Source of the DNA: Candidatus Acidiflorens stordalenmirensis | GTDB lineage: Bacteria > Acidobacteriota > Terriglobia > Terriglobales > Acidobacteriaceae | Reading direction: 5' to 3' | DNA length: 32,621 nt | Assembly (NCBI GenBank): GCA_003139995.1 | Contig: PLIC01000186.1 | Coordinates: forward strand, 9,420-42,040 | Shown here: one piece after another, positions 14,099 through 21,912 of the stretch | How the letters are laid out: each line of letters begins with the position of its first letter | How positions within the stretch are numbered: the stretch's first letter is position 1 | Notes under the pieces: model-generated | Database searches by the model: none | What the model was told of the DNA's origin: nothing | What the model saw: only the letters and a program-made list of their open reading frames with translations | Made by a program: the position numbers and the translations under genes

Positions 14099-14965
14099 AT
14101 GAGTAGATTCGGTCTTCTTCGATCCCTCCTCGCATTTGCTGCTTTCATCGGTCTTGCTCTCACGCCAAATCAAGCATTCGCGCAGCGCGGCGGCGGTCAC
14201 GGCGGTGGTGGCGGTGGCGGTTTCCATGGCGGCGGAGGCGGTGGTGGCTCTCATGATGGTGGCGGCGGATCTTATGGCGGCGCCCGGTCTTCTGGCGGAG
14301 GAAGTGACCACCGAGGCGGCGGCGTTCGTGGTGGATCAAGGGCGGGTTCTTACGGAACGGGCAGCCGTTCGTACGGCGGGTCTGAAGCTCGCCGGAATTC
14401 CGGCTCGTTCGGAAATCATTCGTCGAGTTATCGTCCCGCAATTGCCGATGGCCAGTGGCATTCTTTCGGCAACTCCGGTAGTTCCGCGCGTTTGAGTGAA
14501 GGACGCAATTCCGGAGGCGTGGCGAACTCAAGCCTGTCCGCTCGTAACGCCGGAGGTTCCGACGGCAGCTGGCACTCTTTTGGCCCGGCAAGAGGTGTTT
14601 CGGCAAGAGGCGCGTCCGGGTCCGTCGGCGGAGCCTCCCGCGCGGCGCCGGGCTTCGGTTGGCGTGGCGGTGGTTGGAGAGGCGGTTGGCCCGGCTACGG
14701 TTGGGGTCGTGGCTTTGGTTGGGGTTGGGGAGGTTGGGGCTTCGGCCTCGGATGGCCGTACTGGGGATTTGGCTGGGGGCTCGGCTGGGATCCTTGGTGG
14801 TACGACCCTTATTGGTATGCCCCATGGCCGGCGTACACTTACTACCCGGATTACGACTACGACTGGTCCGACAATCCGCCGCCGTACCGTCCGGATTCGT
14901 CGCCGGACTCCGACTCCCCGGGAAGCTACCTGAGCACGCCAAGCTCTAACTACAGCTCGAATTGA
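14099..14965 (+). CDS. Secreted Gly/Ser- and Trp/Tyr-rich low-complexity protein
   Basis: 288 residues, no recognised domain. A signal peptide (1-28, LLAFAAFIGLALTPNQAFAQ) leads into a Gly/His/Ser-rich region (about 30-105). Next comes a middle with two copies of the phrase WHSFG (GQWHSFGNSG and GSWHSFGPAR, about 120-165), then a Trp/Gly-rich block (about 185-240: WRGG, GYGWGRG, GWGWGG, WPYWGFGWG). A Tyr/Asp/Pro/Ser tail (YPDYDYDW, then PPPYRPDSSPDS) follows, without a membrane anchor. GGGAGG at 14085-14090 supports the ATG. Such sequences occur in surface, matrix or cold/stress-associated exported proteins; function cannot be inferred. A TAGAAT at 14009-14014 may be its -10 element. It is probably a single-gene unit, divergent from the phosphofructokinase. 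Confidence 0.8.
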   Translation: MSRFGLLRSLLAFAAFIGLALTPNQAFAQRGGGHGGGGGGGFHGGGGGGGSHDGGGGSYGGARSSGGGSDHRGGGVRGGSRAGSYGTGSRSYGGSEARRNSGSFGNHSSSYRPAIADGQWHSFGNSGSSARLSEGRNSGGVANSSLSARNAGGSDGSWHSFGPARGVSARGASGSVGGASRAAPGFGWRGGGWRGGWPGYGWGRGFGWGWGGWGFGLGWPYWGFGWGLGWDPWWYDPYWYAPWPAYTYYPDYDYDWSDNPPPYRPDSSPDSDSPGSYLSTPSSNYSSN

Positions 14966-15095
14966 GTTGTGCGGCCGTTCCCGGGGTCCGTGACCTGTCC
15001 GTACGAATTTGAGCGGGGCTCGCTGAGCGATCCGCCCGATAGCGATTCCTTGAACCGGGCCGCAAAATGCGCCGGGTTTTGAGCCGCTCCAGTAT

Positions 15096-17429
15096 TTACC
15101 GCCCCTGCGCCACAGCCTTCTCCAGATCGTCCGCGGCTTTGCCAATCGCGGCCGCGACATTTTCCAGCACTTGGCCCACTATGGGAACCTGGGCCTCCGC
15201 TTCCTTCCATTTTTCCTGGTCCATGTATTCACGGACCGCCGCAATCGGCTTGGCCCCGTAACCGGTGTATGCGCCGGGAGCATAGACCTGATGCTTGAAC
15301 CACGGGCGCTCCGGCAAGCCTTTCTCGGTTAGAAACGTTCTCTGAACCTGCATTAGCTCTGCATTCAAAGCTGCGGCGGTCAGGGCCGGCAAATTGGTTT
15401 CGCCAGTCTGCCATTTGGCAAACGCCGACTGGTAACGTTCCGCGCTCTTCTTGATCGCCTCAACTCCGTTCTGGAGCGGAGCAAAGTTCATGAACGGTGG
15501 CACCACCTTCGCGGGAGGAGGAACATAGGTTTTGCGCGGGTCGGCGGTTGCCGTGAACACGCCTTCCTTCAGCTCCAGATTGCGCTCGGCGATTTCGTCC
15601 TGCTTGTCTTTGAGCAACTTCTCCAGGTCTTTCACATAATGTCCAATAGTCTCCGCTTCTGCGTTGTACTCGTAGGGAATCACGTCAGCATCCGCCAGCC
15701 GCATGACCGCAGTTCCCCCAGTCTGTGCTAGCGCTCGGCCGAACGAGAAATCAGTATCCATAAATTTGGTGTACCAGTAGAAGTCGTCGTAGATGGAATG
15801 ATAGGCGTCCCCATCGTCATAGACGGAATGATAAGCGCCGCCATCGTCCTCACCGCCGAAACCGACGTTGAGACCGGGAATGCCGGCATGGTCTATAAAT
15901 GCGGTGTAGTCCGAACCGTCTCCCAGCGCGCGGATCTGCACATCGTCGCTTTTTCTGATCTCGGCCCGCTCCTCGGCATTGTGTGCGTTGACAAGTCGCC
16001 ACAGGCGCGCTCGTTGCTGGACGGAGATGTGTTTCTCCGGATCTTGAATGTCGCGAGTTACATCGTTAATAAGGTGTTGTAAGTCGTGCGTGCCTCCGGC
16101 GCGGAAAAAGCCCCGGTCATTGCTGTCGGAATTGATGTAAGCGACGGCGTGCTTTTGAAGTTCGTCGCGATGGGTTTCGACCCACTCGGTCGAGCCCAGG
16201 AGGCCGGGCTCTTCGCCGTCCCAGGCGCAGAGGATGATCGTCCGCTTCGGATTCCATCCTTGTTTATGCAGCTCGCCCAGCACGCGAGCTTCTTCCAAGA
16301 CCGTTACCATCCCCGAGATTGGGTCCTCGGCGCCATTGACCCAGGCATCGTAGTGATTGCCGCGGATTACCCACTCGTCGGGCGCATCCGATCCGCGCAG
16401 GGTGGCAATCACGTCGTTGACCGGCTTCAAGTCCCAGTTCGAAGCGACTTTCAGATGAACTTTCGCGGGGCCCGGGCCCACGTGATAGGTGATCGGCAGG
16501 GCTCCACGCCATGCCTCCGGCGCGACTGGTCCCTGCAAGGCGGAAAGCAGCGGCAGCGCATCGCCCCAAGAAATCGGCAGCACAGGAATTTTGGTGATGG
16601 TTTTCGCGTCTTTGATGTCGAGCCGCTTGGCGCCGGCAGTGGCGCCAACTCCGGGGGTTAGAGGATCGCCGGGATAGTCCGTGTCCATGACGCTGCCGCG
16701 CTGCACCCCGTCGCGCGGCCGCCACCCGCCCTTGGGATAGTCGTCGCCGTTGAAGAAGCCATCGTCCTTGGGATCGGAATAAATGATGCAACCGATCGCC
16801 TCATGCTCGGCGGCAACTTTGGGCTTGATGCCGCGCCAGCCTTCGCCGTAGCGCGCGATTACGATTGCCCCCTTGACGGAAATCCCCAGACGGTCGAGTT
16901 GCTCGTAATCTTCACGGTTGCCGTAGTTCACGTACACCAGCGGGGCGGTCACGTCTCCGTCGATGGAATACGCGTTATAGGTCGGCAACTGCTCGGCGAT
17001 TTGATTGGAGGTCGGATCGCCAGGGACGGCCGGTTCCTGCAGCTTGGCTCGGAACTTCGTCGGCTCGATCATTTCGACGATGCGCTCTTTGGGCGTCGGG
17101 AAAAGCACCTGGAAGGTTTCGATGCGGGCGTCAAATCCCCATTCTTTGAACTTGGAGAGGATCCAGTCCCCATTCTCCTTGTCGTAGGGAGAACCCACGT
17201 GGTGCGGACGCGCACTCAAACGCTGCATGTTCTGACGCAAGTTCTCCGGGAGGATGCCGGCCTGAAGTTTCTTCTCCCAGTCGCGCTCTGTCTTGGAAGA
17301 TTGCGACGTGTAGCCGGCTAGACGGGAAGTCTCGGGCGTCGGGGCCTGCGCCGATTGCGCGAAAGTGAGATGAGCGAGGCCGATCATGATCATTGCGAAA
17401 TATGCGACAAGAGAGCGCAGTAAAGTCAA
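15096..17429 (-). CDS. Secreted M28 zinc peptidase, glutamate carboxypeptidase II / transferrin-receptor type
   Basis: 777 residues. The TTG start is supported by AGGAGG directly upstream, and residues 1-25 are a signal peptide. The layout is N-terminal region, PA domain inserted at about 150-330 (VKGAIVIARYGEGWRG, GCIIYSDPKDDG), M28 catalytic domain (335-600) and a helical dimerisation-like domain (620-777). Co-catalytic zinc ligands are visible: His359 (GNHYDAW), Asp369 (EDPISG), Glu407 next to the base Glu406 (WDGEEPG), Asp435 (NSDSN) and a final His. That final motif is duplicated: residues 531-540 and 541-550 both read AYHS(V/I)YDD, so either His534 or His544 is the ligand. The family removes C-terminal acidic residues from peptides. 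A 22-bp palindrome lies 59 bp upstream of the start and may be an operator. Confidence 0.9.
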   Translation of the reverse strand: MTLLRSLVAYFAMIMIGLAHLTFAQSAQAPTPETSRLAGYTSQSSKTERDWEKKLQAGILPENLRQNMQRLSARPHHVGSPYDKENGDWILSKFKEWGFDARIETFQVLFPTPKERIVEMIEPTKFRAKLQEPAVPGDPTSNQIAEQLPTYNAYSIDGDVTAPLVYVNYGNREDYEQLDRLGISVKGAIVIARYGEGWRGIKPKVAAEHEAIGCIIYSDPKDDGFFNGDDYPKGGWRPRDGVQRGSVMDTDYPGDPLTPGVGATAGAKRLDIKDAKTITKIPVLPISWGDALPLLSALQGPVAPEAWRGALPITYHVGPGPAKVHLKVASNWDLKPVNDVIATLRGSDAPDEWVIRGNHYDAWVNGAEDPISGMVTVLEEARVLGELHKQGWNPKRTIILCAWDGEEPGLLGSTEWVETHRDELQKHAVAYINSDSNDRGFFRAGGTHDLQHLINDVTRDIQDPEKHISVQQRARLWRLVNAHNAEERAEIRKSDDVQIRALGDGSDYTAFIDHAGIPGLNVGFGGEDDGGAYHSVYDDGDAYHSIYDDFYWYTKFMDTDFSFGRALAQTGGTAVMRLADADVIPYEYNAEAETIGHYVKDLEKLLKDKQDEIAERNLELKEGVFTATADPRKTYVPPPAKVVPPFMNFAPLQNGVEAIKKSAERYQSAFAKWQTGETNLPALTAAALNAELMQVQRTFLTEKGLPERPWFKHQVYAPGAYTGYGAKPIAAVREYMDQEKWKEAEAQVPIVGQVLENVAAAIGKAADDLEKAVAQGR

Positions 17430-17487
17430 AAGAACCTCCTCAGGCAGCCACTTTCTTGCCTGGATTGATAACGGCGAATTATTGGAG

Positions 17488-17509
17488 TAGAGCTGGTTAA
17501 CCAGCTCTA
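17488..17509. promoter_or_regulatory. 22-bp perfect palindrome upstream of the M28 peptidase, candidate operator
   Basis: The half-site TAGAGCTGGTT (17488-17498) is followed at once by its exact complement to 17509. With no loop, a protein-bound DNA site is likelier than an RNA hairpin. It is placed 59 bp upstream of the peptidase start codon. Confidence 0.5.
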
Positions 17510-17590
17510 AAATGTAACATCGGCGTTAGATTCCTGCTTGTTGCTCGCCACGCGAAGGCTGCGGCTAGCGCGGCCGCATCGGGCTAAACC

Positions 17591-17605
17591 GGATGACAGT
17601 CATCC
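17591..17605. promoter_or_regulatory. 15-bp interrupted palindrome
   Basis: GGATGAC-A-GTCATCC, perfect 7+1+7, in the gap between the flavin-reductase-like gene and the M28 peptidase. It could be a second regulator site for the peptidase; there is no T-run, so a terminator is unlikely. Confidence 0.35.
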
Positions 17606-17656
17606 AGGAAAAACGTCCAAGAGAATGCGAAGCTCAGCGTTCTTGACGTGTGCCGA

Positions 17657-18187
17657 TTATCGCATTCTCGACTTCAGCTTGATCATCTCGCCATCCACAG
17701 CGAACCTGCCGTATCCGTGATGGTGGACGGTCTTCGGATGCTTTTGCGCCGGATCGATCCAGGCCTTGAGCACTTCCAGGACGAAAAGATTGTACTGGTT
17801 GACGAAACGGGTATCGGCCACCTTGCATTCGAGATTGGCGAAACACTCGGCCACTAGAGGCGGCGCCACGCGCTCGGCTGGCGCCGGCGTCAGACCGAAT
17901 CTTTCGAACTTCTCCACGTCCCGGCCCGAGCAGTTGCCGACTTCCACGACTTTGGGCGCCAGATTCAGCGCCGGAACGGCGATCACGCACTCTTTCGTCG
18001 CCCGCAATGCGGCAAAACTGTGATTGGCGCTGCTGACGACACAGGCCACCAGCGGCGGCTCAAACTCGACCATCATATGCCAGGACATCGTCATGACGTT
18101 GGCGCGGCCCTTGCGGGCGGTCGTTAGCAAGACCACCGGCCCTGGTTCGAGCAACTGGTAAACTTTCGACAGAGGCAGATTTTTCAT
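17657..18187 (-). CDS. Flavin-reductase-like FMN-binding split-barrel protein
   Basis: 176 residues from the chosen ATG at 18187 (MKNLPLSKVYQLLEPGPVVLLTTAR), where AGGAG lies 11 bases upstream; an in-frame ATG at 18238 would add 17 less typical residues. The sequence RANVMTMSWHMMVEFEPPLVACVVSSANHSF is characteristic of the flavin reductase domain, with the Ser/Trp/His stretch contacting FMN, followed by CVIAVPALNLAPKVVEVGNCSGRDVEKF. Members bind FMN and reduce it, or a small substrate, with NAD(P)H in the cytosol. It is divergent from the flavodoxin-fold gene at 18418; the two may share regulation, since both handle flavins, but no shared operator is evident. The substrate is unknown. Confidence 0.85.
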   Translation of the reverse strand: MKNLPLSKVYQLLEPGPVVLLTTARKGRANVMTMSWHMMVEFEPPLVACVVSSANHSFAALRATKECVIAVPALNLAPKVVEVGNCSGRDVEKFERFGLTPAPAERVAPPLVAECFANLECKVADTRFVNQYNLFVLEVLKAWIDPAQKHPKTVHHHGYGRFAVDGEMIKLKSRMR

Positions 18188-18417
18188 AACGGTTGCGGCT
18201 CCTGGACCCAGTTTGTAATGATACTCAAGCATAATCATTGTAGCTTCGCTGGTTGCCGCACCTTTTTCCCTCTCGGTTTGTCAACGGGAGCCGGTATGGG
18301 CACTCCGCGGTGGTTGTCCGCCTCGCAGTCGATGCCTCCGAAGGAGCAAAATGAAAGGTTGGGAATTGCGGCCGTCCGGTCCGTAGCCTGGATGGCGGGC
18401 AAAAGGGAGGTTTATTC

Positions 18418-19008
18418 ATGTACGAAACTCAGACGAAGGTTGTCGCGTTCAACGGTAGCGCCAGAAAAGGCGGAAACACGGCTATCCTGCTTCGATATGT
18501 TCTTAAGGAACTTGAAAAGGAAGGGATCGAAACTGAACTCGTCGAACTGAGCGGCGCCAAGATTCACGGTTGCCTGGCTTGCCGCAAGTGCTCAGTCAAC
18601 AAGGACCGCCGGTGTTCGCAAACCGGCGATATGGGAAACGTCTATATCGAAAAGATGGAGAAGGCGGACGGCATCCTTCTCGGCTCGCCCACCTATGTCG
18701 CGGACATCTCTCCGGAAATCAAGGCCTTGATGGATCGCGCCTGTCTGGTTTCCAAGGCAAACGGCGGCATGTTCCGCCGCAAGGTTGGCGCTGCCGTCGT
18801 GGCGGTACGCAGAGCGGGAGCGATCCATGCCTTCGATGCCTTGAACCATTTCTTTCTGATCGGCGAAATGATCGTGCCCGGTTCGTCGTATTGGAACATC
18901 GGCATCGGCCTCGAGATTGGCGATGTCGAGAAGGATGAGGAAGCCATTCAAACGATGAAAACCCTGGGACAAAACATGGCGTGGCTGCTGAAGAAGCTCA
19001 AGAACTAG
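18418..19008 (+). CDS. Flavodoxin-fold NAD(P)H-dependent oxidoreductase (iron-sulfur flavoprotein-like)
   Basis: 196 residues. GGGAGG at 18405-18410 fixes the ATG. The first strand and phosphate loop FNGSARKGGNT (about 10-20) binds FMN phosphate, and GSPTYVADISPEIKALMDR (about 90-108) is the second conserved flavin loop of the NADPH-dependent FMN reductase family. Between them lies HGCLACRKCSVNKDRRC, a compact cysteine motif (CxxCxxC plus a later Cys) as found in iron-sulfur flavoproteins and related reductases. This hints at a bound cluster or redox-active cysteines. It is cytosolic, with no signal peptide. The role is probably quinone, flavin or small-molecule reduction. Its divergent neighbour is also a flavin protein. 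Confidence 0.85.
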   Translation: MYETQTKVVAFNGSARKGGNTAILLRYVLKELEKEGIETELVELSGAKIHGCLACRKCSVNKDRRCSQTGDMGNVYIEKMEKADGILLGSPTYVADISPEIKALMDRACLVSKANGGMFRRKVGAAVVAVRRAGAIHAFDALNHFFLIGEMIVPGSSYWNIGIGLEIGDVEKDEEAIQTMKTLGQNMAWLLKKLKN

Positions 19009-19147
19009 CCGGGACAATGTTACGGGTCGATTCAAGTAGCGAACCCGTTGATCGATCCCGTAGCCTCGTGGTAGACATCCACGATACAGAGTCTTGTCTA
19101 GGCGAGGACTCCGCTTTCCAAAAGAGGGTGGTTGATGAGTGCTGCCC

Positions 19148-20224
19148 TCAAGCCCAATTCCTAAAGAAAAGCGCCTGCTTTGCAATTGGCTCGGTGCGCC
19201 CGGTGAGGCCTGCCATTTGGGCTTCGCTGAGCGGCGTGAAGTCGCGGGCGAGTTGCACGTTTTCTTCGAGCTGGGCAACGGAATCGCATCCGATGATGAC
19301 CGTGCTCACCGGCAGGCTGAGGGTGAAATAAAGCGCTTCCCTCATAGCCAGAACGCCGGGTTTGGGAGCGGGCTGGTTCCAGCCCGAGTCGTGGCTCTTC
19401 TCGGGCTGCCAGGAGTTGAGAATGCGGCCACGGGCGGGAATCTTCATGCCGATGATGCCCATCTGTTTGTCCACGGCCATGGGCAGCAGTCGCTCCATGA
19501 AGCTGCGGTGGTGCCGGTCGGCAGCATTGAGGGCCATCAGGATCTGATCGAAGTCGAAGCGATGGAGGCACTCCATCAGAACGTCGGGATCGGAGTGACC
19601 GGTGACGCCGAGGTAGCGGACCATTTTCTGCGCGCGGGCCTGGATGAGGGCCTCGAGAGCGCCGCCTTTGCCGAAAATTTGCTCGACCTCTTCTTTTCGG
19701 TCAACGTGGTGAAGCTGCCAGGCGTCGAGGTGGTCGGTGTTGAGCAGTTTGAGCGATTCTTCGAGCAGTCGGAGCGAACCGTCGCGGGTGCGATCGTGCG
19801 TCTTGCTGGCAAGGTACACCTGGCTGCGGCGATGTTTCATCACCTGGCCGAAATAGCGCTGGCTCCAGCGCTCCTGGCCTCCATACATTGCGGCGGTATC
19901 CATGTAGTTGATGCCGAGATCAAGAGCGCGCTCGATGATGGACACGGCTACGGCTTCGTTGTTGGGCTGCTCGATGGCAGCTTGCCCGCCGAGGCTAAAG
20001 ATGCCGGCGCGGTGGCCGGTGCGCCCCAGGTTGCGAGTCGGCATGGCGCTTGCGGTGGCGGGATTAAACGGGGCATTAGCATTGACTGGAGCAGCCGCCG
20101 ATGCCGCCGCAGTTTCGGGGAGCAGACTTTCAGCCAGCGCTCCAGCGGTCACGGCGCCGGTGGTTTTGAGAAAATTGCGGCGGGAACCCGCGGTGTTCCG
20201 CTGATCGAGACGATGTTCGCTCAT
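19148..20224 (-). CDS. Aldo/keto reductase with a Tat export signal
   Basis: 358 residues from the ATG at 20224, chosen over the ATG at 20245 because AGGAGAGGG lies immediately in front of it. The twin-arginine motif SRRNFLK, then a hydrophobic Ala-rich segment and an Ala/Pro/Asn linker, indicate folded export to the periplasm. The reductase domain starts at about residue 60 (MPTRNLGRTGHRAGIFSLGG). The tetrad residues are visible: Asp and Tyr in YMDTAAMYG, Lys in YLASKTHD and His in WQLHHVD. Late residues PVSTVIIGCDSV bind the NADP phosphate. The family reduces aldehydes and ketones; periplasmic Tat versions are frequent in Acidobacteriota and Planctomycetes, but their substrates are mostly unknown, and a periplasmic NADP supply is puzzling. 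It is divergent from the SRPBCC-ArsR operon. Confidence 0.87.
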   Translation of the reverse strand: MSEHRLDQRNTAGSRRNFLKTTGAVTAGALAESLLPETAAASAAAPVNANAPFNPATASAMPTRNLGRTGHRAGIFSLGGQAAIEQPNNEAVAVSIIERALDLGINYMDTAAMYGGQERWSQRYFGQVMKHRRSQVYLASKTHDRTRDGSLRLLEESLKLLNTDHLDAWQLHHVDRKEEVEQIFGKGGALEALIQARAQKMVRYLGVTGHSDPDVLMECLHRFDFDQILMALNAADRHHRSFMERLLPMAVDKQMGIIGMKIPARGRILNSWQPEKSHDSGWNQPAPKPGVLAMREALYFTLSLPVSTVIIGCDSVAQLEENVQLARDFTPLSEAQMAGLTGRTEPIAKQALFFRNWA

Positions 20225-20445
20225 GGCCCTCTCCTGTGGCGTCATCTTAGCTCCGGCTCATGCTGGATGCAATCGCTGAACAATGCGCGCTTGTTGGCTC
20301 GTACGGCATCGGGCTCGTTCCGGACGCATTGGCGGCAACACAGCAGTGATGGCGCGATCGAGCCTCCTGGAATCACTCCCGGTTTGCCCGTGACTCGCCC
20401 GCAATCGCCAATGTTTGAGGAATGAACGCTCGGTCGTCTGATGAT

Positions 20446-20461
20446 GCAACCGTTAGGTTGC
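20446..20461. promoter_or_regulatory. ArsR-type operator O1
   Basis: GCAACC-GTTA-GGTTGC, perfect inverted repeat. Its right arm overlaps the -35 element of the SRPBCC-arsR promoter. The following TTTTT makes it look like a small terminator too, but no plus-strand gene ends upstream. Confidence 0.6.
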
Positions 20462-20486
20462 TTTTTGGTGTCGCCTAAGCTAATAT
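20458..20486 (+). promoter_or_regulatory. Promoter of the SRPBCC-arsR operon
   Basis: TTGCTT (20458-20463), 17-bp spacer, TAATAT (20481-20486). The -35 is inside operator O1 and the -10 touches operator O2. Confidence 0.55.
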
Positions 20487-20502
20487 GCAACCCGGAGGTT
20501 GC
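20487..20502. promoter_or_regulatory. ArsR-type operator O2, containing the ribosome site
   Basis: GCAACC-CGGA-GGTTGC, perfect inverted repeat with the same arms as O1 and the same flanks (AT before, TT after), 41 bp downstream. The GGAGG ribosome site of the SRPBCC gene (20494-20498) lies inside it. Confidence 0.6.
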
Positions 20503-20507
20503 TTAAT

Positions 20508-20960
20508 ATGAATAACCATATTGAGAAGCGCATTGAGCTCAAGGCGCCAGTTTCGCGGGTCTGGCGTGCACTGACGGATTACCGTGAGTTTGGCGAGTGG
20601 TTTCGTGTGAAGCTGAACGGCCCATTCGTAGCGGGTCAGGTCTCGCGTGGCCAGGTTACCTATCCTGGCTACGAGCACGTCCAATGGGAGGCCGTCGTGC
20701 AGAAAATGGAGCCCGAACGGCTCTTTTCCTTCACCTGGCATCCTTTCTCCGTCGATCCCAAAATAGATTACTCGAAGGAGACGCCTACACTCGTCGAATT
20801 TAGGCTGGAAAAGACTGCAAGCGGTACACTGCTTCTGCTCACGGAGTCCGGCTTCGATAAGATCCCCATCGGCCGCCGCCTCGAAGCGTTTCGCATGAAT
20901 GACGGCGGCTGGACAGAGCAGATGAAGAACATCGAGAACTATGTCACGCAAACGTCGTAG
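20508..20960 (+). CDS. SRPBCC/START-like domain protein (AHSA1 type)
   Basis: 150 residues from the ATG at 20508 (GGAGG 9 bases upstream); an in-frame TTG 9 bases earlier is ignored. IEKRIELKAPVSRVWRALTDYREFGEWF is the typical N-terminal strand-helix of the AHSA1-like SRPBCC fold, and LTESGFDKIP, then NDGGWTEQMKNIENYV, is the usual C-terminal helix. The fold makes a deep cavity for a hydrophobic ligand; its role in these pairs is unknown, perhaps binding or modifying the compound sensed by the partner. It overlaps the downstream arsR by 20 bp, so the two are co-translated. Expression is probably repressed through the two palindromes in its promoter. No signal peptide. Confidence 0.9.
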   Translation: MNNHIEKRIELKAPVSRVWRALTDYREFGEWFRVKLNGPFVAGQVSRGQVTYPGYEHVQWEAVVQKMEPERLFSFTWHPFSVDPKIDYSKETPTLVEFRLEKTASGTLLLLTESGFDKIPIGRRLEAFRMNDGGWTEQMKNIENYVTQTS

Positions 20961-21288
20961 CAGCATGCCCGCCAAACGGCGGGCTCGTGCACCAGTATTC
21001 GCCGCGCTGGGCGACGAGACGCGGCTGTCGCTGGTTGCGAAGCTCTGTGGTCGGCGGCCTTATTCGATCTCTCAGCTAACGCAAGGTTCCAAGCTGACCC
21101 GGCAGGCGATCACCAAGCATCTTCGAGTGTTGGAGAGTGTAGGAATCGTGCATAGCGTCCGTACGGGCCGCGAGAGCCTATTCGAATTCGATCCGCAGCC
21201 AATTGAAGGAGTTAAGCAATACCTCGATTTCGTCTCCGAGCAGTGGGATCAGGCATTATCCAGGCTAAAATCCTTCGTAGAAGACTGA
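20941..21288 (+). CDS. ArsR-family transcriptional repressor
   Basis: 115 residues. The winged helix-turn-helix is clear: FAALGDETRLSLVAKL, then YSISQLTQGSKLTRQAITKHLRVLESVGIV with the recognition helix TRQAITKHLRVL, and a wing VRTGRESLFEF. No metal-binding cysteine motif (such as CVC) is visible, so it belongs with the non-metal ArsR group that pairs with SRPBCC genes. The ATG at 20941 lies inside the end of the SRPBCC gene; an alternative ATG at 20965 would avoid the overlap. It most likely binds the two GCAACC-N4-GGTTGC palindromes in front of its own operon and represses it until a ligand appears. Confidence 0.92.
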   Translation: MSRKRRSSMPAKRRARAPVFAALGDETRLSLVAKLCGRRPYSISQLTQGSKLTRQAITKHLRVLESVGIVHSVRTGRESLFEFDPQPIEGVKQYLDFVSEQWDQALSRLKSFVED

Positions 21289-21626
21289 ACGCCTGGAGTG
21301 TGATTAAGGTGCTTGGGGCACAATCGAAGCTAAGGAAGGAATTTCTCGTTTAAGACCACTGTCTGGCTGGCGAGTCGTCGGCCACACGGAAATAATCCCT
21401 GAGCCCTGGGCTCAAAGGGCAGCAGATCGTCTCGGAGCCTCGAAACCGGCTTCGCGGAAATCAAGGAACGCCACCCCATCCAGCCGTCCTTCTGAGGCAG
21501 AGAGTCTGTCTGAGTTGTTCGTCCCGTTTAGGTTCCTGAAGCCATCGATCAGCGGAATCCACCTCACAATCCACATCACAACGAATTCAGGGTGCAGTGA
21601 GGAATGGTTGTAAGTGATGGAAAGAA
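21289..21626. other. Gene-free stretch downstream of arsR
   Basis: No convincing coding frame, hairpin terminator or repeat was found. A minus-strand open frame here runs through the tRNA gene and is therefore not credible. Confidence 0.5.
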
Positions 21627-21702
21627 TGGAGCCGACGATCAGACTTGAACTGATGACCTGCCGATTACGAATCGGCTGCTCTACCAACTGAGCTACGTCG
21701 GC
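21627..21702 (-). tRNA. tRNA-Thr (anticodon CGU)
   Basis: On the minus strand the sequence folds as a full cloverleaf: acceptor GCCGACG/CGTCGGC, D-arm GCTC/GAGC, anticodon stem GCCGA/TCGGC around loop TTCGTAA (anticodon CGT, reading ACG codons), and T-arm ATCAG/CTGAT around TTCAAGT. The discriminator is T, and the CCA tail is encoded (21627-21629 on the plus strand read TGG). A possible promoter lies just upstream: TTGCAG (minus strand, 21741-21736), 18 bp, TAGAAT (21717-21712). Confidence 0.95.
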
Positions 21703-21912
21703 CTTGCTCTGATTCTAAATACCCGTCTGCGATTCCTGCAAACCATGCCCTCGCCCGACCGTAACGCGCCGCTCGCGCTGAAGCGTTTTATTCTCTTGGC
21801 GTTTTATTTCTGCGGCTCTTGAGCGACGGGAGTTTTGGCCAGCGCAGCAGGAGAACAGTGTCGACGAGAAGCATCGCGCGCGGACAAATGCGCGCTTGCT
21901 ACGCGGCCTGCG

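Noticed and set aside
19139-20425. 428-residue plus-strand frame
   Set aside because: It covers the aldo/keto reductase gene, whose motifs and Tat signal are clear on the minus strand.
20446-20466. Intrinsic terminator (short stem plus T5)
   Set aside because: No plus-strand gene ends upstream and the same palindrome recurs at 20487 without a T-run; an operator explains both copies better.
21412-21687. 91-residue minus-strand frame
   Set aside because: Its start lies inside the tRNA-Thr gene.
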